This document shows, piece by piece, positions 34,838 through 43,218 of a stretch of DNA of 64,000 nt (positions within the stretch are counted from its first letter, which is position 1; every line of letters begins with the position of its first letter). The stretch comes from Alteromonas sp. V450. Its GTDB lineage: Bacteria; Pseudomonadota; Gammaproteobacteria; Enterobacterales; Alteromonadaceae. Under the pieces are notes generated by a model. The model made no database searches. It had not been told where the DNA came from and saw only the letters and a program-made list of their open reading frames with translations. The position numbers and the translations under genes are program-made. The stretch spans positions 1,922,001-1,986,000 of the forward strand of contig NZ_MODU01000004.1 of NCBI RefSeq assembly GCF_001885075.1, read 5' to 3'.

Positions 34838-36391
34838 ATGTTAGATTTGCAGCAGTTATATGCCCAAGTATTGGACTACATAAAGGGCATATGGATAAAA
34901 AAGAGATATATACTTCTCACTTCTTGGATAATCTGCCCACTAGGGTTTGCTTATGTGTTAACGCTACCAGATACGTACTCTAGTTCAGCGCGCGTGCACG
35001 TTGATACACGCTCTATGCTTGCGCCTCTTTTACGAGGGCTGGTTATAAATCCAAACCAATCTCAAGAAATAAGCCTTATAGCGCGAACATTAAAAAGCCG
35101 TGAAAACTTAGAGCGCATTGCAAGAGAAACTGACCTAGACATTACCGTTATCGGGCCAGGCGCGTTTGACGAGCTTATCAGTGAACTCAATAGCAACATA
35201 AAAATAAGCCCAGGGGGGCGTTCAAACATTTTTAATATTTCGTTTAAACACGAAAACCCTAACGTAGCTAAAAATGTTGTACAAGAAACCCTGAATTTGC
35301 TTATCGAAACAAGTTTGGGCAAAAGCAGAGTTGAGTCAGACTCAGCTTACCAGTTTCTGCAACAACAAATTGATGAATACGAGCAACGGCTTATTGAAGC
35401 CGAAATGCGCGTTGCCGACTTCAAAAGAAAATACTCAGATATCCTTCCAGAAACCGGTTCGTATTACTCGCAGTTAAAATCTGCTGAAGCAAATTTAAAC
35501 GAGACGAAAAGGACAATTAGAGAAACCGAAAGCAGAATAGCATCGTTAAAGCGTAATCTAGAGCTTATGAGTCAAGCGGGTGATTCTGAGTCTGCAGGTA
35601 GCTTAGTCCCCACACGTTATGACTCCCGAATTCAAGCGCTTGAGAACAAGCTAGACGAATTAAAGCTTAGATTCACCGACGAACACCCCGATGTTATTGA
35701 AGCAAAAAGCTTATTGGCCCGTTTAAATACGCTAAGAGACAAAGAAGTTAAGTCCTACATTGATAGCCTTGAAAACGCAACGAGTATGTCTGCCGATAAT
35801 CCGTTATCCATTGATATTAGTCAGCTAGAAAGCCAGCTTGCATCGTTAAATATTCGCAAAGAGGATTTTGAGTCAAAGATATTAGAACTTGAGACCAAAA
35901 TTGACTTTGTGCCTCAACTTGAGCTTGAGCAGAAAGCGCTGAACAGAAACTATGGCATTATAAAGGCCAAATACGAAGAGCTACTTTCACGCCAAGACTC
36001 TGCTGAGTTAGGTAAAAAAGCGGATATTTCTGACGATGATCTTAAGTTTAGGGTGATATCACCCCCTAGCCTTCCTAGACAGCCATCGGGGCCAAATAGA
36101 ATATTGTTCTATACTGGTATTTTGATATTCGGTTTTGCGGGCGGCTTAGCCATTGCTTTTGTTCTGTCACAGTTTTCTCCTGTTCTGATGAGAGCGCAGC
36201 AGTTGTCTTCGCTTGTTAACGTGCCGGTTTATGGCACCGTTGCAAATTTACACGCAAAAGAAATTAAGAAGCGTAATACTCGAAACCTGTTCATCTTTTT
36301 AACGTCATCTGCCATATTGGTTATGATTTACGGTTCGTTGGTATTAGCCTCTCTGTTGAACATCAACATTTATCAGCGGTTTATAGCATGA
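34838..36391 (+). CDS. Polysaccharide chain-length determinant, XrtA system (Wzz-like)
   Basis: 517 residues. Membrane helix near 22-42, a large periplasmic part with long coiled-coil stretches (about 165-260 and 290-390, many Glu/Lys/Leu heptads), then two C-terminal helices near 430-452 and 488-512. PSLPRQPSGPNRIL before the penultimate helix is the Pro-rich motif of polysaccharide co-polymerases. It sets chain length and links the inner-membrane polymerase to the export channel. AGGAAG lies about 10 bases before the ATG. It overlaps the autokinase gene by four bases. Confidence 0.92.
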   Translation: MLDLQQLYAQVLDYIKGIWIKKRYILLTSWIICPLGFAYVLTLPDTYSSSARVHVDTRSMLAPLLRGLVINPNQSQEISLIARTLKSRENLERIARETDLDITVIGPGAFDELISELNSNIKISPGGRSNIFNISFKHENPNVAKNVVQETLNLLIETSLGKSRVESDSAYQFLQQQIDEYEQRLIEAEMRVADFKRKYSDILPETGSYYSQLKSAEANLNETKRTIRETESRIASLKRNLELMSQAGDSESAGSLVPTRYDSRIQALENKLDELKLRFTDEHPDVIEAKSLLARLNTLRDKEVKSYIDSLENATSMSADNPLSIDISQLESQLASLNIRKEDFESKILELETKIDFVPQLELEQKALNRNYGIIKAKYEELLSRQDSAELGKKADISDDDLKFRVISPPSLPRQPSGPNRILFYTGILIFGFAGGLAIAFVLSQFSPVLMRAQQLSSLVNVPVYGTVANLHAKEIKKRNTRNLFIFLTSSAILVMIYGSLVLASLLNINIYQRFIA

Positions 36392-37311
36392 GTACAATTG
36401 AAAAAGCGTTGGCGAAAAACAAAGCTGGTCAGTCGTCAAACAACGCAAATTCCGAGCAAGTAAGCGATGAGGCTCAGATTGCCGCTGATTCTGCAGCGTC
36501 GACTCAACAGAATAATGACGCTACAGTGGCTTCTAGTGACAGCACTGCAGCGCCTTCTGACGGCCAAGGTATGCCGCACATTAATTTGGATATGAACTAC
36601 CTAAGCGAAAAAGGCATGGTAGACCATAGCGCAGAAAGGCGCATAATTAACGAAGAATACCGAGCAATAAAACGCAAGATAATTTCAAATGCATTTGGTC
36701 CACTTTCGAAAACACTCGACCACAGCAACGTGATTATGGTGACAAGTTCGAAGCCCGGCGAAGGAAAAACTTTTACCGCAGTAAACTTGGCATTAAGCAT
36801 TGCTTCTGAGCAAGATAAAACCGTTTTGTTGGTTGATGCTGATGTGTTGCGTCCTAATGTTATGAAGACGCTAGGGCACAGTAATCAGGAAGGCTTGATT
36901 GAATACCTACTAGGAGAGAAGGGCTCGGTGTCTGACATTATGCGGGCCACCAACATTCCTAATTTAAAAATTATCGCCGCAGGCAAGCCACACCGATTGT
37001 CAAACGAATTGCTCGCCTCTGAAATAATGAGACAAACCGTTGATGAGTTTTCCACGCGCTATAAAGACAGGATTGTTATTATTGATACTCCGCCTTTGTT
37101 GGGCATTAATGAAACGTCAGTACTCACCAACTTAGCGGGGCAAGCACTCGTTGTTTGTGAAGAAGGTAAAAGCAAATTACACGATATAAAAAGTGCAGTG
37201 GCCCATTTAAACCCAGATATGGCTATCGGCTTTGTCGTTAACAAAGTGCTTAATAACGACCAAGGCCCGGGCTACTACGGATACTATTACGGTACAAACG
37301 AGACTGGATAA
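36388..37311 (+). CDS. XrtA-associated tyrosine autokinase (BY-kinase)
   Basis: 307 residues. Residues 1-80 are low-complexity, rich in Ala, Ser, Asn and Gln, and probably disordered. The kinase domain has Walker A TSSKPGEGKTFTA at about 117-129, Walker A' LLVDADVLRPNV near 148, and Walker B IVIIDTPPLL near 230. The C-terminal Tyr cluster GYYGYYYG is the likely autophosphorylation site. Together with the co-polymerase encoded just upstream, cycles of phosphorylation would control polymer length and export. It abuts the next gene directly: the ATG follows the stop without a gap. Confidence 0.92.
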   Translation: MSTIEKALAKNKAGQSSNNANSEQVSDEAQIAADSAASTQQNNDATVASSDSTAAPSDGQGMPHINLDMNYLSEKGMVDHSAERRIINEEYRAIKRKIISNAFGPLSKTLDHSNVIMVTSSKPGEGKTFTAVNLALSIASEQDKTVLLVDADVLRPNVMKTLGHSNQEGLIEYLLGEKGSVSDIMRATNIPNLKIIAAGKPHRLSNELLASEIMRQTVDEFSTRYKDRIVIIDTPPLLGINETSVLTNLAGQALVVCEEGKSKLHDIKSAVAHLNPDMAIGFVVNKVLNNDQGPGYYGYYYGTNETG

Positions 37312-39000
37312 ATGAAAAAAAAAGGACTTTACGCTTCACATATTGTATTACTCAGTATTATTGCGACACCGTCGATCCGTGCAGCAGAGTTAGCTTTTTT
37401 TCCTAGTGTTCGTACCACCGCAGCCCATACAGAAAGTAGCCCAAATGGCCCTTTAGATACCAGCTATGTAGAAGTCACCCCAAGTTTTGCTCTGTCTTAT
37501 CAAAGTGCAAAGCTGACGACTTATGCTTCTATATCTAACCGATATTTTTATAGAGATGTAGAAGATGACACCAGCTCAGAGAACTTCCTAACCGGCAATT
37601 ACAATGCGCGATATGAGTTGATAGACGCTAGCTTGTACCTTCTTGGCTACGGGTCACAGTCCTACAACTCTATCAACGGCTCAACACTACTTATCGATGA
37701 CCTGGCAACAACGCCGCAAAATCAGACAAAAACCAAAAGCAATAGTGCAGGTTTCGAAGCTACCAATATAGAAAACAGCTGGTTCGCACTCTCTGGAAGA
37801 GCCATTGTAAGTAAATTTGAAAGCGACAATACCTCTGACGCTCTCGATAGTGATCAAGTATCAATAGACAATACAAATTATACGTCGCGGTTGAGCATAC
37901 GAAGCGGTAAACGCTTCTCACGCTTAAACTGGATAGTTAATGACAACTATAGAAAGACAGAACGCGATGACGGGGAAGATTCATCCAGGCACGCCTTAAA
38001 TGGCAATATTCGCTATGAGTTTGTTGATAATTGGCAAGCCATTGTTCGATACAATGAGTCTGTTCAACGCTTTGACAACATTGACGATGAAGACGACACA
38101 TTTCGCTCGTACGGTGCAGGTTTACGATATGATGTTAACAACAACTTTATAGACCTGGTGTACAACAAAGTTGCTGAACAAAGTAATTTCTCAGATACAG
38201 ACAACGATGAATTCTTTTCTTTTAGATTTAACTTTCGGTTAAGTCCAAGAACACAATTGAGCGGGAGTAGAGATCAAGATTTCTATGGCGACACTGAATC
38301 ACTTAGGTTCACCTTTGCAAATCGAAAGTTTCGCCTCTCTACACAATACAGTGAAGAAGTTACCGCAACGTCAACGGCATTTGGTGAAGATTCAACGGGT
38401 GTTTTTGTATGCCCTGCAGATTACCTAACGGTTGACGACTGTTTCATTCCTGATTCATTAACCTACACGCTTCAGCCTGGTGAAACATTTCAAGACTTGT
38501 CAACGTTTCAAGACAGTTTAAATGACGATGAAAGAGTAAGGAAAAGCCTTACCATAAACACAGGATACCGGTTTAATAGGCTAACGGTCGCTGTTCAAGG
38601 CCGAAGAACACGGGTGAATTTTTTAGGCTCGAACGAGACTACGCTGCAACATACAGCGTCGGGCAGCGCGATACTGCGTATAGGGGTTAAAACGTCGCTT
38701 AGAGGTCGTGCAGCCATGGTGATTTCTGAGCCGGATGACTCGGAATTTGATAACAAAAGCTATTTAGGTTCACTGGGTCTTTATTATCAGCTGAACAATG
38801 ACATCAACTTTTTTGTTGAAGGTCAGTACAGAGTATTGGAGTCTGACGTACCGCTGGCCGAATACCAAGAGCGCCGCATTCTGTTTAACATGAGCTACAC
38901 GCCTGGTAGGCAGCGCGCAAGGCAGTTACGACAAAACTCACGAGCCAGCACCACCAATAACGACAACGGCAACAACATAAATAATTTCAATAACTTTTAA
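37312..39000 (+). CDS. XrtA/PEP-CTERM system outer-membrane beta-barrel protein (TIGR03016-like)
   Basis: 562 residues. A signal peptide (about 1-26, ending SIRAA) precedes many alternating amphipathic strands with aromatic ends, such as TTYASISNRYFYRDV and LIDASLYLLGYGSQSY, consistent with a large barrel. A short Cys-containing insert (VCPADYLTVDDCFIPDS, near 363) may form a disulfide loop. The last 20 residues are Asn-rich and end in Phe. Family members occur next to the autokinase in exosortase A loci and probably serve glycan export or anchoring. It is the last gene of the plus-strand operon. Confidence 0.87.
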   Translation: MKKKGLYASHIVLLSIIATPSIRAAELAFFPSVRTTAAHTESSPNGPLDTSYVEVTPSFALSYQSAKLTTYASISNRYFYRDVEDDTSSENFLTGNYNARYELIDASLYLLGYGSQSYNSINGSTLLIDDLATTPQNQTKTKSNSAGFEATNIENSWFALSGRAIVSKFESDNTSDALDSDQVSIDNTNYTSRLSIRSGKRFSRLNWIVNDNYRKTERDDGEDSSRHALNGNIRYEFVDNWQAIVRYNESVQRFDNIDDEDDTFRSYGAGLRYDVNNNFIDLVYNKVAEQSNFSDTDNDEFFSFRFNFRLSPRTQLSGSRDQDFYGDTESLRFTFANRKFRLSTQYSEEVTATSTAFGEDSTGVFVCPADYLTVDDCFIPDSLTYTLQPGETFQDLSTFQDSLNDDERVRKSLTINTGYRFNRLTVAVQGRRTRVNFLGSNETTLQHTASGSAILRIGVKTSLRGRAAMVISEPDDSEFDNKSYLGSLGLYYQLNNDINFFVEGQYRVLESDVPLAEYQERRILFNMSYTPGRQRARQLRQNSRASTTNNDNGNNINNFNNF

Positions 39001-39102
39001 GCGTTCATAGAAGCGGCGTATGACGTTAAAAAGCAAAGAACACCGCCACACCAAACAAGCCGCTTGAAACCACTCATATACCAACGCATTTTTAAAAGTG
39101 AG

Positions 39103-40170
39103 CTATTTGGGCTGTTGATCGTCGCTTTTAAGCCTAACGTAGGTTTTAAACTTTTTCTTCATGAGTTTATCGACATATTGAGTCATCTTAACTTTTTGAG
39201 ATATAGCATCATCTAGCGCGTCGACTAAATCAGCAAGCATATCTAAATAGTATTTGGTGTCTCGAACGACATTACCTTGAGGCGTCATAATGGTTTTGCT
39301 TTGAGGACTGTCAGCAAAACCCATGTTCTCTGTTACTTCAGCGTTGTTTTTTTCTGGCTCGAACATTTCCGCTTTAACTTCTTCAATCACCTCGTTCACT
39401 GCGTCGGCATTAAAGCTTTCGAGCTCCTCTAAAAAACCGTACAGCATTATACGATCCATAAGGGTATTTATTTTACGAGGGATCCCGCGAGAGAACATGT
39501 GGATCCGCTCATATGCTGCCTCTTCAAACAACGCAGCACCACTCCACCCCGCATGCTGTAGTCGATACTCAATATATTCTTTACACTCATCTAGCGTTAA
39601 CGGCGCTAAGTGGCAAGACGCCACAATTCGCTGACGGAACTGCTCCATATTGGGCGCCCGTAAAATGGGCTGCAGTTCATCTTGGCCAAGAAGAAAACTT
39701 TGGATTAGGGGTTTGCCGTTATATTGAAAATTACTTAACATGCGCAGCTCTTCAATCGTCTCAAGAGGCAGATTTTGTGCCTCATCAACAAGCAGTAATG
39801 CGCGTCGGCCCGCTTTGTTTAAGTCAAACAGAAAAATTTCTAACGCTTTTAAAATATCGGCCTTGGAACGTCCCTCGGTGGGTATATCAAACTTAGCAGC
39901 CACCATTTTAACAAGTTCATCGGGTGAGAGTTTTGGCGTTACTATTTGGGCAGCAGCGATATCGTCTTCAATCTCTTGCAGCAGGCTGTTGGCAACGGTA
40001 GTTTTGCCCGTACCTATCCCTCCGGTAATCACAATAAAGCCTTCCGCTTGAGAGAGACCATACTGTAAGTACGACATTGCCCGCTTATGCCATTTACTAG
40101 CGAAAAAAAAGTCTGGGTCTGGTGTTAATTGAAACGGCTTCGAGTTAAGTCCGTAATAACTTTCATACAT
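39103..40170 (-). CDS. XrtA/PEP-CTERM system-associated ATPase (ExeA-like)
   Basis: 355 residues. The N terminus YESYYGLNSKPFQLTPDPDF is the signature of ExeA/GspA-like AAA ATPases of exosortase loci. Walker A is GGIGTGKTT near 50-58, Walker B ALLLVDEAQNL near 124-134, and the sensor region has RQRIVASCHLAPL near 185. The C-terminal 90 residues are charged and possibly coiled. It probably energises assembly or export of the polysaccharide or PEP-CTERM proteins. It is encoded opposite the export operon, convergent with it. Confidence 0.88.
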   Translation of the reverse strand: MYESYYGLNSKPFQLTPDPDFFFASKWHKRAMSYLQYGLSQAEGFIVITGGIGTGKTTVANSLLQEIEDDIAAAQIVTPKLSPDELVKMVAAKFDIPTEGRSKADILKALEIFLFDLNKAGRRALLLVDEAQNLPLETIEELRMLSNFQYNGKPLIQSFLLGQDELQPILRAPNMEQFRQRIVASCHLAPLTLDECKEYIEYRLQHAGWSGAALFEEAAYERIHMFSRGIPRKINTLMDRIMLYGFLEELESFNADAVNEVIEEVKAEMFEPEKNNAEVTENMGFADSPQSKTIMTPQGNVVRDTKYYLDMLADLVDALDDAISQKVKMTQYVDKLMKKKFKTYVRLKSDDQQPK

Positions 40171-40284
40171 GCAGTTTACCGTTAAAGTTAAACATTAAAA
40201 AATAGGTTGCGTGAGTGACTCAAAGCCAAAACCGTACACCTTTGAGTTAGACATCAATGAATAAACGCCATAAAACAGCCCTGC

Positions 40285-41715
40285 TCACCTTAGCTTATTT
40301 TGGGTTATACGCTCTATTATTCCCGTGGTCGACACGCCGTCTTCGAAGGTAAGTACTTTTACATCACCTCCATTTTCCAACACTTCTTTCCCCCCTGCGA
40401 TTTCATCAACTGTGTAATCGCCACCTTTCACAAGCACGTCAGGCAGAAGCCTGGCAATGATGCGTTGAGGAGTGTCTTCTTCAAATGGCACAACCCAATC
40501 CACAGCGCTCAAGCCTGCCAATACAGCCATTCTTCTATCAACGTTATTCACTGGGCGCCCTGGACCTTTAAGTGCGGTAACAGACGCGTCGGTATTAACC
40601 GCCACAATAAGTCTATCGCCTAACTGAGCGGCTTCTTCTAGGTAGGCAACATGACCAGAGTGCAGAATGTCAAAACAACCATTTGTCATAACAATTCGTT
40701 CACCGCGCGCTTTCGAGGCCTTTAACGCCAACGCTAGCTGATCTTCCGTCATCACACCGCCGTCCAAATGCACTGACTGCTCTCCAATAGCTAAAGCTAG
40801 CTCAGTATTCGTAACGGTTGACGTACCTAACTTGCCGACAACTACACTTGCCGCGAGGTTAGCTAATACACATGCAGCTTGTAACGGCAGATTGCACGCT
40901 ATCGCAACAGCAAGTGTAGACACCACCGTATCGCCTGCACCCGTTACATCGTACACCTCTTTCGCTTTAGCGGGTAAGTGAAACTCACCGCTACCTTGTT
41001 CAAACAGAGTCATCCCCTTTTCAGAGCGCGTAACTAAAAGCGCGTCTAATTGCAGCGTGCTTTTTAACTCACGTGCTTTTTGTACCAACTCATCTTCTGA
41101 GCCGACAGCGCCAACTATCGCGCACAGTTCATCCATATTTGGAGTGATAAGCGTTGCACCGGCGTACTTTGCAAAATCGCTGCCCTTCGGATCGACAACT
41201 ACCCGCTTACCCTTGGCGCGAGCTTGTTGAATTAACTTCTCGGGATGACTCAAACATCCTTTTGCATAATCGCTCAAGATAACAACATCCGCATCATCCA
41301 GCGCGTCATCAAACCTCGCTTCTAGGCTTGTTTTATCTGCATTTGCGAAGCTTTTTTCAAAATCTAAGCGCAATAACTGTTGATTTCTACTCATTACTCT
41401 GAGTTTCGTAATGGTGTCAAAGCCGTCTACTGTGAAGAAATCACATTTTACATTGTAGGACTCTAGTTTTTCGCGAAGGATGGTGGCATTTTCATCATTG
41501 CCACACATACCTAACAAGGTCACGTCTGCGCCAAGTGTAGCTACGTTTACAGCAACATTGGCAGCGCCACCCGCTCTATCTTCTGCGCTATTGACATTAA
41601 CAACGGGAACAGGCGCCTCTGGCGAAATACGCCCCGTACCGCCACTCCAGTAGCGGTCTAACATAAGGTCGCCAACAATAAGCACTTTGGCTTTGCTAAA
41701 ATCTGGTAATATCAT
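40285..41715 (-). CDS. hldE: Bifunctional heptose-7-phosphate kinase/heptose-1-phosphate adenylyltransferase
   Basis: 476 residues, matching the usual 477 of HldE. The N-terminal ribokinase-type kinase domain (1-320) has [15 protein letters not shown] near 10-24 and [15 protein letters not shown] near 245 with the catalytic Asp. The C-terminal nucleotidyltransferase domain has [20 protein letters not shown] near 345 with its H-x-G-H motif. It makes ADP-D-glycero-beta-D-manno-heptose precursors in the cytoplasm for the LPS inner core. It stands beside the exopolysaccharide locus but is not part of it. Confidence 0.96.
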   Translation of the reverse strand: MILPDFSKAKVLIVGDLMLDRYWSGGTGRISPEAPVPVVNVNSAEDRAGGAANVAVNVATLGADVTLLGMCGNDENATILREKLESYNVKCDFFTVDGFDTITKLRVMSRNQQLLRLDFEKSFANADKTSLEARFDDALDDADVVILSDYAKGCLSHPEKLIQQARAKGKRVVVDPKGSDFAKYAGATLITPNMDELCAIVGAVGSEDELVQKARELKSTLQLDALLVTRSEKGMTLFEQGSGEFHLPAKAKEVYDVTGAGDTVVSTLAVAIACNLPLQAACVLANLAASVVVGKLGTSTVTNTELALAIGEQSVHLDGGVMTEDQLALALKASKARGERIVMTNGCFDILHSGHVAYLEEAAQLGDRLIVAVNTDASVTALKGPGRPVNNVDRRMAVLAGLSAVDWVVPFEEDTPQRIIARLLPDVLVKGGDYTVDEIAGGKEVLENGGDVKVLTFEDGVSTTGIIERITQNKLR

Positions 41716-41745
41716 GCTGTTATTAAATTAGAAGAACTGAGAACA

Positions 41746-42102
41746 TTGGCAAAGAGTATAACAGCCAAGGGCGGCAATACCCACCAGCGAAATACAAATA
41801 ACCACTGGTATCTCTATCTTGTAGAAAACAAGTTAGGCCAGATTTACACCGGAATTACAACTGACCCACTCAGGCGTATTGCTCAACACCGCGGTGAACT
41901 TGCAGGTGGCGCCAAGGCCTTAAAAGGTAAAGCGCCGCTGTCGTATCGGGCCATATTTGAGGTAGAAAACAAGTCTCAAGCGGCAAAACTTGAATGCGCC
42001 GTGAAACGGCTAAGTCGGCAACAAAAAAACGCCATTATAAGCAAAGGAAAACTGGGCGAACGGCATTGCATTAAAACGCAGTTCCAAAGTAAAACCGCAT
42101 AA
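41746..42102 (+). CDS. GIY-YIG nuclease family protein (UPF0213/YhbQ-like)
   Basis: 118 residues from TTG 41746; no ATG lies in this frame. The GIY-YIG fold is seen as WYLYLVENKLGQIYTGITTD near 21-40, then LRRIAQHRGELAGGAKALKG with the catalytic Arg and His, and a Glu in KLECAVKRLSRQQKN near 86. Small family members act on structured or damaged DNA. It is divergent from hldE with only 30 bp between starts, and convergent with the DUF350 gene. The first 20 residues are not conserved and the true start could be later. Confidence 0.8.
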   Translation: MAKSITAKGGNTHQRNTNNHWYLYLVENKLGQIYTGITTDPLRRIAQHRGELAGGAKALKGKAPLSYRAIFEVENKSQAAKLECAVKRLSRQQKNAIISKGKLGERHCIKTQFQSKTA

Positions 42103-42126
42103 GTAATGCGCGAAAACCAATCGCCT

Positions 42127-43032
42127 TTAGCCACCGAGTATGGCATTTATTATCATTGCATTGCCGATACTTAATGTGAAACCCAGTGCAGCCACTCCCA
42201 CGTTGTGTTGTTGGTCAACCTCTTGTCGGAAGTTCATGCCAAAAAGAATAATCTTTTTACTGATTAGCACCAAAATATGCAATGCCACTGCCATACATAC
42301 GCTTACAATCAGCCACCCAGTAACATTACTCACATAACCAGACGGGTTATAAATGATAATGTTTTTTGCAGCAGACACGATCATTGACGTACCCAACAGG
42401 TTACCTGAGTGCTCGATTGCAAGTGCAAGCTGACCTTTTTCCAGTGCCCCTTGAAAAGAATCGTTTTGATTGTCTTTTGCATATCTGAATTCAAGAATGC
42501 GGGTCATTACCAATAGCATTGTGAGCACGACCAAAAAGCCTGTAACAATGGCAATTAGGGCGTTCATATCGCTTCCGTCAACCCACAACATGATGTTGTG
42601 CAAAACAATTGCACTTGCAACAAGGCTTGCCGCATCAACCAGTGCAACACTTACACTGCGCTCTGCAATCATTTCATGTGTATCAATCTTGTTGAGCACA
42701 AGTTTGTCGTGCGCAAAACGGCCGAGTTTTACCAGAAAGATCCCCACTATGCCAAACGACACCATACCAATAGCTGCCTGCTCGTAGCCCTGCCCGACGT
42801 GACGACCTACCACTGAACTGAGAACGATGCAAAGCGCTAACATTCCCCCGGCAATACTGATCCCAAACGCAAAATTGTCTTTTACGCCTAACTCTTCTGT
42901 TACCGAGTACTTTCGAAAAGCACCGGTGAGCCACTTCATTACCATAAGCAGCACAAGCGCTATACCGATATCCATCGCGAGATAAATTAACAAATCTTGC
43001 GTTAACGGTACTAGTTTTACTAAGGCTTCCAC
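42127..43032 (-). CDS. DUF350 membrane protein with two tandem domains
   Basis: 301 residues with about eight membrane helices, arranged as two copies of the four-helix DUF350 unit. The first covers about 12-150 and the second 155-300. Repeated features are a helix rich in Gly and Ala followed by a polar turn and a long hydrophobic helix (for example FAFGISIAGGMLALCIVLSS and QLALAIEHSGNLLGTSMIVS). YjfL of E. coli has a single unit of about 130 residues. Function is unknown; DUF350 proteins are inner-membrane. It is divergent from glnE. Confidence 0.75.
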   Translation of the reverse strand: MEALVKLVPLTQDLLIYLAMDIGIALVLLMVMKWLTGAFRKYSVTEELGVKDNFAFGISIAGGMLALCIVLSSVVGRHVGQGYEQAAIGMVSFGIVGIFLVKLGRFAHDKLVLNKIDTHEMIAERSVSVALVDAASLVASAIVLHNIMLWVDGSDMNALIAIVTGFLVVLTMLLVMTRILEFRYAKDNQNDSFQGALEKGQLALAIEHSGNLLGTSMIVSAAKNIIIYNPSGYVSNVTGWLIVSVCMAVALHILVLISKKIILFGMNFRQEVDQQHNVGVAALGFTLSIGNAMIINAILGG

Positions 43033-43218
43033 GTTATCTTTCCCTTAAAGAGTTTAGCGATATTTCACCGATTATTTATTTCTAGTAACAACACCACCAC
43101 GTTCTTTTTATTGCCGCTGCCATAAAAAAATGTGGAACGATATACGTTTATTTTGCGTGTAACATGAAGACCGGTTGAATGATGAAATACATGTATTAAC
43201 AGAGACTAAGCGAATATT

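Noticed and set aside
39513-39896. Open frame of 127 codons on the plus strand
   Set aside because: It lies wholly opposite the XrtA-associated ATPase gene, has no ribosome-binding site and no family likeness.
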